A stretch of DNA of 64,000 bases from an uncultured Lachnospiraceae bacterium (GTDB lineage: Bacteria; Bacillota; Clostridia; Lachnospirales; Lachnospiraceae). The notes below the pieces were generated by a model. That model was not told the DNA's origin and did no database searches. It worked only from the letters and a program-made list of their open reading frames with translations. Position numbers and translations under genes: made by a program. Positions within the stretch are counted from its first letter, which is position 1. The number at the start of each line of letters is the position of its first letter. Of the stretch, positions 57,698 through 64,000 are shown in pieces. The stretch covers positions 42,321 through 106,320 of the forward strand of contig CANQDT010000004.1 of NCBI GenBank assembly GCA_947593735.1. The letters run 5' to 3'.

Positions 57698-59815
57698 TTG
57701 GCTGGAAGAGAATATCCATTGGAAAGGACCAGAAATATCGGTATTATGGCTCATATCGACGCGGGCAAGACGACGTTGACAGAGCGTATCCTTTATTATA
57801 CTGGCGTTAATTACAAGATTGGCGATACTCATGAAGGCACTGCTACAATGGACTGGATGGAGCAGGAACAGGAGAGGGGAATCACCATCACTTCTGCGGC
57901 TACAACCTGCCATTGGACGGTACAGGAGGATAATAAGGCGAAGCCGGGCGCTCTCGAGCACCGGATCAATATTATCGACACTCCCGGCCACGTAGACTTT
58001 ACGGTCGAGGTTGAGCGTTCCCTGCGTGTTCTGGATGGCGCGATCGGCGTATTCTGTGCAAAGGGAGGCGTCGAGCCCCAGTCTGAGAATGTATGGCGGC
58101 AGGCAGACACCTACAATGTACCGCGAATGGCGTTTATCAACAAAATGGACATTTTGGGAGCGGATTTTTACGGCGCGGTCGAGCAGATCCGGACCCGTCT
58201 CGGCAAAAATGCGATCGTGATCCAGCTTCCGATCGGAAAAGAGGATGATTTCAAAGGGATCATCGACCTGTTTGAGATGAGAGCCTATATCTATAATGAT
58301 GAAAAAGGCGAGGATATCTCCATTGTCGATATTCCGGAGGATATGAAAGAGGACGCGGAGCTGTATCATACGGAATTGATCGAGAAGATCGCCGAGCTGG
58401 ATGATGACCTGATGATGGCATATCTGGAAGGCGAGGATATCTCGGTTGATCAGTTAAAGGCGGCGCTCCGGAAAGGCACATGCGAGTGTACGGCGATCCC
58501 TGTATGCTGCGGGACGGCTTACCGGAACAAGGGAGTTCAGAAGCTCCTGGATGCTGTGATCGAATATATGCCCGCTCCTACGGACATCCCGGATATCACC
58601 GGAGTGGATGAGGACGGAAATGAAGTGACGAGGAAATCTTCGGATGAGGAACCGTTCTCGGCGCTCGCGTTCAAGATTATGGCTGACCCGTTTGTCGGAA
58701 AGCTCGCGTTCTTCCGGGTATATTCCGGTACGATGAATTCCGGTTCTTACGTATTGAACGCGACGAAAGGAAAGAAAGAGCGCGTGGGGCGTATCCTGCA
58801 GATGCATGCCAATAAGCGCGAGGAACTAGAGAAAGTATATTCCGGAGATATTGCCGCGGCGGTCGGTTTTAAAGTAACGACGACCGGCGATACGATCTGC
58901 GACGAGCAGCATCCGGTGATCCTGGAGTCCATGGAGTTCCCGGAACCGGTTATCGAACTTGCGATCGAGCCGAAGACCAAGGCTGGTCAGGGTAAGATGG
59001 GCGAGGCGCTGGCGAAGCTGGCGGAGGAAGACCCGACGTTCCGTGCGCATACGAACCAGGAGACCGGGCAGACGATCATCGCCGGAATGGGAGAGCTTCA
59101 TCTGGAGATCATTGTGGACCGCCTGCTCCGCGAGTTCAAAGTGGAAGCGAACGTAGGCGCGCCGCAGGTATCGTACAAGGAGAGCTTTACAAAGGAAGTC
59201 GATGTGGATTCCAAGTATGCGAAGCAGTCCGGCGGACGCGGACAGTACGGTCATTGTAAAGTACGCTTTGAGCCGACGGATCCGAATGCGGAAGAAACGT
59301 TCCAGTTTGAATCGACCGTTGTCGGAGGCGCGATCCCGAAGGAATATATCCCGGCGGTAGGCGCGGGAATCGAGGAAGCGGCGCAGGCAGGCGTCCTCGC
59401 TGGATTCCCGGTGCTCGGCGTGAAGGCGACCGTTTATGACGGATCTTATCATGAAGTCGACTCCAGTGAAATGGCATTCAAGATCGCGGGTTCCATGGCG
59501 TTTAAGGACGCGATGAGAAAAGCGGATCCGGTTCTGCTTGAGCCGATCATGCGCGTTGAGGTAACGATGCCGGAAGATTACATGGGAGATGTGATCGGAG
59601 ACATCAATTCCCGCCGCGGACGGATCGAGGGAATGGACGACATTGGCGGCGGCAAGATGGTAAAGGCGTTCGTGCCGTTATCAGAGATGTTCGGTTACGC
59701 GACCGACCTTCGTTCCAGGACGCAGGGACGCGGAAATTACTCCATGTTTTTTGATAAATATGAGCCGGTACCGAAGTCCATCCAGGAGAAAGTCATCGCG
59801 GAGCGGTCAAAATAA
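57698..59815 (+). CDS. fusA: Elongation factor G
   Basis: This 705-residue translational GTPase has G1 [15 protein letters not shown], the switch region [21 protein letters not shown]3 DTPGHVDF and G4 NKMD. It drives ribosomal translocation. It starts at TTG 57698 behind AGGAGGA, 15 bp after rpsG. Confidence 0.97.
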   Translation: MAGREYPLERTRNIGIMAHIDAGKTTLTERILYYTGVNYKIGDTHEGTATMDWMEQEQERGITITSAATTCHWTVQEDNKAKPGALEHRINIIDTPGHVDFTVEVERSLRVLDGAIGVFCAKGGVEPQSENVWRQADTYNVPRMAFINKMDILGADFYGAVEQIRTRLGKNAIVIQLPIGKEDDFKGIIDLFEMRAYIYNDEKGEDISIVDIPEDMKEDAELYHTELIEKIAELDDDLMMAYLEGEDISVDQLKAALRKGTCECTAIPVCCGTAYRNKGVQKLLDAVIEYMPAPTDIPDITGVDEDGNEVTRKSSDEEPFSALAFKIMADPFVGKLAFFRVYSGTMNSGSYVLNATKGKKERVGRILQMHANKREELEKVYSGDIAAAVGFKVTTTGDTICDEQHPVILESMEFPEPVIELAIEPKTKAGQGKMGEALAKLAEEDPTFRAHTNQETGQTIIAGMGELHLEIIVDRLLREFKVEANVGAPQVSYKESFTKEVDVDSKYAKQSGGRGQYGHCKVRFEPTDPNAEETFQFESTVVGGAIPKEYIPAVGAGIEEAAQAGVLAGFPVLGVKATVYDGSYHEVDSSEMAFKIAGSMAFKDAMRKADPVLLEPIMRVEVTMPEDYMGDVIGDINSRRGRIEGMDDIGGGKMVKAFVPLSEMFGYATDLRSRTQGRGNYSMFFDKYEPVPKSIQEKVIAERSK

Positions 59816-59823
59816 ATTTATGC

Positions 59824-59852
59824 TTGCATAAAATGGAAGAATACCATATAAT
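59824..59852 (+). promoter_or_regulatory. Separate promoter of tuf
   Basis: TTGCAT at 59824-59829, a 17-bp spacer, then TATAAT at 59847-59852. It lets tuf be expressed above fusA. Confidence 0.75.
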
Positions 59853-59928
59853 GAACTTGATTTTAGTTTTAGGTAAAAACGAATGAATTGCCCAAGAGCG
59901 GCATGTATTTTTAAGGAGGAATTTTAAG

Positions 59929-61116
<1,188 letters not shown>

Positions 61117-61236
61117 TCTGTGAACACTTAATGCGAAGAACGGATTGAGTGGGAACGTCTGTCTCGAACCGCAGCGAAGCCGAGCGACAGAGCGAGAGTT
61201 TCGTTGGGAGGCAATCGAAAAATACAATCAATAATG

Positions 61237-61262
61237 GGCTTCCGGGGATTTCCCCGGAAGCC
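61237..61262 (+). terminator. Terminator after tuf, in the 353-bp gap before the accessory tail
   Basis: A perfect 11-bp stem GGCTTCCGGGG-ATTT-CCCCGGAAGCC is followed by a T-rich stretch. Between tuf and this hairpin (61117-61236) is a GC-rich segment without any recognised feature. Beyond the hairpin the DNA turns markedly AT-rich. Confidence 0.85.
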
Positions 61263-61365
61263 TGTTCTCTTTTACGGACTTGAAAAAATGTGTGTGTGGT
61301 TCTAATTCATGACCATAGAAAGTTCCATGTTCATTCCAAAGAAAATTTGATTTCGGAATCATAAT

Positions 61366-61381
61366 ATTTGAATATTCAAAT
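61366..61381. promoter_or_regulatory. Perfect 16-bp palindrome, probable operator of the HTH gene
   Basis: ATTTGAATATTCAAAT abuts the -35 box (TTGCAA, 61381-61386) of the promoter for the Cro/C1-type gene, a good place for autorepression. Confidence 0.6.
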
Positions 61382-61409
61382 TGCAAATGCGACAAAATAA
61401 TGATACAAT
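61381..61409 (+). promoter_or_regulatory. Promoter of the Cro/C1-type regulator
   Basis: TTGCAA at 61381-61386, a 17-bp spacer, then an extended -10 TGATACAAT (TACAAT at 61404-61409). Confidence 0.7.
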
Positions 61410-61469
61410 TTCGATAAGTGGTTAATATTAATTTGTAGAAATCCAGTTGAAAGTGAAAGGAATTGTATT

Positions 61470-61673
61470 ATGGCAATCAGTTATAATGGGTTATGGAAGC
61501 TATTGATTGATAAAGGTATGAAAAAAGGGGATTTATGTAAAAGTACGGGTTTAAGCTCCAGCACTATGGCCAAAATGACCAATGGAGAGTCTGTGAACCT
61601 TTCTGTTCTGGAACGCATATGTGAAAAACTTGATTGTGACTTCGCAGATTTAGTAAATTATAAAAAAGATTAG
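61470..61673 (+). CDS. Cro/C1-type helix-turn-helix regulator
   Basis: This 67-residue protein is a single HTH domain: LWKLLIDKGMKKGDLCKSTG, LSSSTMAKMTNGESVNLSVL, then ICEKLDCDFADLV. It resembles the short HTH_26/XRE regulators often found beside type I restriction-modification genes. A GAAAGGA site precedes ATG 61470. The palindrome at the promoter suggests autoregulation. The next frame downstream is an hsdM remnant, which supports a former role as a restriction-modification controller. Confidence 0.88.
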   Translation: MAISYNGLWKLLIDKGMKKGDLCKSTGLSSSTMAKMTNGESVNLSVLERICEKLDCDFADLVNYKKD

Positions 61674-62102
61674 AAGGATTACGGCGCATATGAAAACTGT
61701 ACCGTATATGGGGATAAAAACGGAATCTATTGTGAAAGTAAAATATTTGAGACAGTAGAGTTTGGGTACAATAAAATTGTCGTGGAACGACCGCTTCGGG
61801 ATGAAAATGGGGAAATTGTCATGAAAAAGGGAAAGCCTGTGGCGGATGCAAATTTGCGTGATACGGAGAATGTGCCGCTTGTGGAGGATATTGACCGGTA
61901 TTTTGAGCGGGAAGTGTTGCCTTATGCGGAGGATGCGTGGATTGATAAGAAAAAGACCAAAATAGGATATGAGATTCCCATGACAAGATATTTCTATGAA
62001 TATCAGCCGCCGGAGAAGGTAGAGGATATTGTAGAGCGGATTCATGCGTTAGAGGAGGATATCGCCGCATCTTTTAATAAGCTGTTTGCAGAGGAGAAGT
62101 AA
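61674..62102 (+). pseudogene. 3' remnant of a type I restriction-modification methyltransferase (hsdM)
   Basis: This open frame has no ATG. It continues in frame directly after the HTH stop codon and encodes about 142 residues. It reads EFGYNKIVVERPLRDENG, then LRDTENVPLVEDIDRYFE, then KTKIGYEIPMTRYFYEYQ, a pattern I recognise as the C-terminus of HsdM. The catalytic domain with the NPPF-type motif is absent, as are hsdS and hsdR. It is best read as a deletion scar of a type I system, with the SIR2 gene 37 bp downstream. An internal GTG at 61782 could still start a 106-residue peptide. Confidence 0.8.
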
Positions 62103-62139
62103 GTATAGCAAGGGAAATGAAAGATATGGAGGTTACAGA

Positions 62140-63705
62140 ATGACAATTCAGGAGGTTATAAGTCAATTTAATACAACGCCGTTTATATTTGCGGGTTCTG
62201 GCGTTACAAGACGATATTATGGATTACCAGATTGGAGAGGTTTATTGTCAGTCTTTGCTCAGAAGATTAGTGATGATGCATTTGCATATCGTGCGTATGA
62301 GAACCAAGCACAATATTTAGCAAGTGCAGTTGATAAGATGCCAATGATTGCGACCTTAATTGAGAAAGACTTTAATCAAGCATGGTTTGCAAACAAATCC
62401 GGAATTCGTTCTACCAATCCGGCAGTCGAGAAATCAGTATCAGAGGGAGTTTCCCCTTTTAAAGCAGAAATGTGTGCTTATATTGATGAAAATGCTTCAA
62501 TTATTACCGAATATGAGGATGAAATCAAGAAACTGAAAAAAATTTCTAAGTGCAACATCGCAGGTGTGATCACTACGAATTATGATACTTTTTTCGAGAG
62601 TATCTTTGATGGATATAAGATATTTGTCGGGCAGGATGAGTTAGTCTTTTCACAATTACAGGGAATTGCTGAGATATATAAAATACATGGCTCCACAGAT
62701 AATGCAGAAAGTATTGTTATCAATTATGAAGATTATAATCAGTTTCATGAGAAAGGGAAATATTTAGCAGCAAAATTAATGACAATTTTTATGGAATATC
62801 CGATTGTTTTTATGGGATATTCTATTACTGATTCTGATATAAGGACCATTTTGACAGATATGGTGCAGTGTTTGCCGGAAAATAGAATATCTATTCTCCA
62901 AAAGAGATTTGTATTTGTTGAATATGATGAAACAGTTACGGGAGCAAATGTATCTTTGCATTCAATGGCATTTGATAGCAAGACAATAGAAATGACAAAG
63001 ATTACACTTTCGGATTTTGGGTTATTGTATGAAGCATTGAGTAAAAAGAAAGCAGCATTTCCGGTAAAGATATTGAGGCGTTTTAAAGATGATTTGTACA
63101 ATTTTGTGCTTACAAGTGAACAAAAGGGAACTATGAGAGTTGCGCCACTTGAGGATGAACGAATTAATGGGGATACATTGGCTATAACTATTGGTTTGGA
63201 TTCGACAGGTTATTATGGTTTGGCAAGAGCTGTTGATTCAGAGAAATGGTATCGAAATATTATTCTTCATGATTTGCAATATTCGGAAGATGATTTGCTG
63301 GAATATGTTTATTTAGAACTTGCGAAACAGAATTCTTGGAAATTGCCAGTGTGGTATTATCTTGGTCGGGCAGAGAAGGAATATCCAGAAATCGTTAATC
63401 GTGCACCAAAGAATTATTATGATATCGTTTCAGAGGATTCTATAGACCGGAATAAATCTGCGATTAAATCTCGAACAATGAAAGAGGTATGGGAGTACGA
63501 AAAACAAAATTTAAGTAAGGCGGTGCGGCTTCTTGGATTTTTGCCATTCGAAAAGGTAAATGTGGATGATTTGGATCAGATATTAAAAGAGATATTTGGA
63601 AACAATGTAAATTATATAGCTATGGCTCCGACCATGGATAAGAGTAATATACGAAAATTGATACGGATATATGATTTGCTGAAATATAAAAAAAAGACCC
63701 CATGA
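62140..63705 (+). CDS. SIR2-like domain protein, probable anti-phage NADase
   Basis: This 521-residue protein has an N-terminal SIR2-like fold: FIFAGSGVTRRYYGLPDW (Gly-rich NAD loop), GVITTNYDTFFESIF (~144), IYKIHGSTDN (~182; conserved His) and VFMGYSITDSDIR (~225). The C-terminal half (~300-521) has no recognised domain and may be the phage sensor. SIR2 proteins of this layout in defence islands deplete NAD+ upon infection and abort phage growth (established for Thoeris, DSR and similar systems). ATG 62140 follows GGAGG. AT-rich DNA and the adjacent hsdM scar support an accessory defence locus. Confidence 0.8.
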   Translation: MTIQEVISQFNTTPFIFAGSGVTRRYYGLPDWRGLLSVFAQKISDDAFAYRAYENQAQYLASAVDKMPMIATLIEKDFNQAWFANKSGIRSTNPAVEKSVSEGVSPFKAEMCAYIDENASIITEYEDEIKKLKKISKCNIAGVITTNYDTFFESIFDGYKIFVGQDELVFSQLQGIAEIYKIHGSTDNAESIVINYEDYNQFHEKGKYLAAKLMTIFMEYPIVFMGYSITDSDIRTILTDMVQCLPENRISILQKRFVFVEYDETVTGANVSLHSMAFDSKTIEMTKITLSDFGLLYEALSKKKAAFPVKILRRFKDDLYNFVLTSEQKGTMRVAPLEDERINGDTLAITIGLDSTGYYGLARAVDSEKWYRNIILHDLQYSEDDLLEYVYLELAKQNSWKLPVWYYLGRAEKEYPEIVNRAPKNYYDIVSEDSIDRNKSAIKSRTMKEVWEYEKQNLSKAVRLLGFLPFEKVNVDDLDQILKEIFGNNVNYIAMAPTMDKSNIRKLIRIYDLLKYKKKTP

Positions 63706-63744
63706 GTCAAGCATTTGTAAACAAACACCATCATGAAGCCTTAT

Positions 63745-63799
63745 CTGTTGGACACCGGGCTAGCTAAGCACTTGCAGGCAAGCACCGGATAGCCAACAG
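63745..63799. other. Possible structured RNA element near the window end
   Basis: CTGTTGG (63745) and CCAACAG (63793-63799) pair, with inner CCGG/CCGG and CTTG/CAAG pairings. There is no clear T-tract. The 295 bases after the SIR2 gene are otherwise AT-rich with no gene seen. Confidence 0.4.
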
Positions 63800-64000
63800 C
63801 ATCTCTTGTATGCATTTTATAGCAGATGAGCGATTAAGTCAATGGTAAGTTTTGGAATCATCGGAATATTATCGTGATAAACACAGAATTTGCTTTATCT
63901 CATTGGATTATGGGAACAGCTGGGGATAACGTATAATTAATTTCGCAAATTCAATTTCATAAAGATAGACATGGCTTATAGCCGTTTGGTAAAATTAAGT

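Noticed and set aside
61137..61236. GC-rich segment after tuf considered as a tRNA or small RNA
   Set aside because: No cloverleaf or T-loop could be drawn and no strong stem found; left as unexplained intergenic sequence.

Overview
The window looks like chromosome from an anaerobic Firmicute of class Clostridia, most likely Lachnospiraceae. The basis is oxygen-sensitive fermentation (pyruvate formate-lyase with its radical-SAM activase, a 2[4Fe-4S] ferredoxin, rubrerythrin), MecA, a Bacillus/Clostridium-type order (Sua5, YwlE-like, RpiB, then the atp operon), Gram-positive secreted proteins with Ig-like domains, and strong AGGAGG-type ribosome binding sites. No rRNA, tRNA, CRISPR array or intact insertion sequence was recognised.

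Layout. 1-8.4 kb: a MerR-like gene cut by the window edge, a DUF554 membrane protein, a pyruvate formate-lyase locus whose glycyl-radical domain is a separate small gene, a ferredoxin / DUF1858 / rubrerythrin set, a cell-wall amidase and MecA. 8.4-14.6 kb: a sugar locus with a GntR-LacI-type regulator (minus strand), an array of about 119-bp hairpin repeats, a GH38 alpha-mannosidase, an SGNH hydrolase and an AraC regulator. 14.9-17.8 kb: a secreted protein paired with a 54-residue peptide gene, then an Rpn-type nuclease with a 14-residue coiled-coil repeat. 17.9-27 kb: Sua5, a YwlE-like protein lacking its catalytic cysteine, RpiB and atpZ-atpI-atpBEFHAGDC; the c subunit carries a Na+-binding signature.

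27-61 kb: the classic transcription/translation block rpmG-secE-nusG-rplKA, rplJL, rpoBC, rpsL-rpsG-fusA-tuf, interrupted twice by secreted-protein genes. A 1321-residue exoprotein gene sits between rplA and rplJ. A 14-kb island between rpoC and rpsL holds an AraC regulator, a 2416-residue heparinase II/III-like lyase, a 929-residue probable surface-layer protein, a small unknown protein and a BspA-type leucine-rich-repeat protein. Each conserved block keeps its own promoter (plus an L10 leader before rplJ), which would make such insertions tolerable.

61.3-64 kb: an AT-rich accessory tail with a Cro/C1 repressor next to a perfect palindrome, the 3' remnant of a type I restriction-modification hsdM gene, and a SIR2-domain protein that is probably an anti-phage NADase.

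Most promising for follow-up: the split pyruvate formate-lyase with two tandem GRE-domain-like small genes, the hairpin-repeat array, the exoprotein genes embedded in the ribosomal/RNA polymerase block, and the HTH / hsdM-scar / SIR2 defence locus. All functional calls come from reading motifs by eye; no database search was run.
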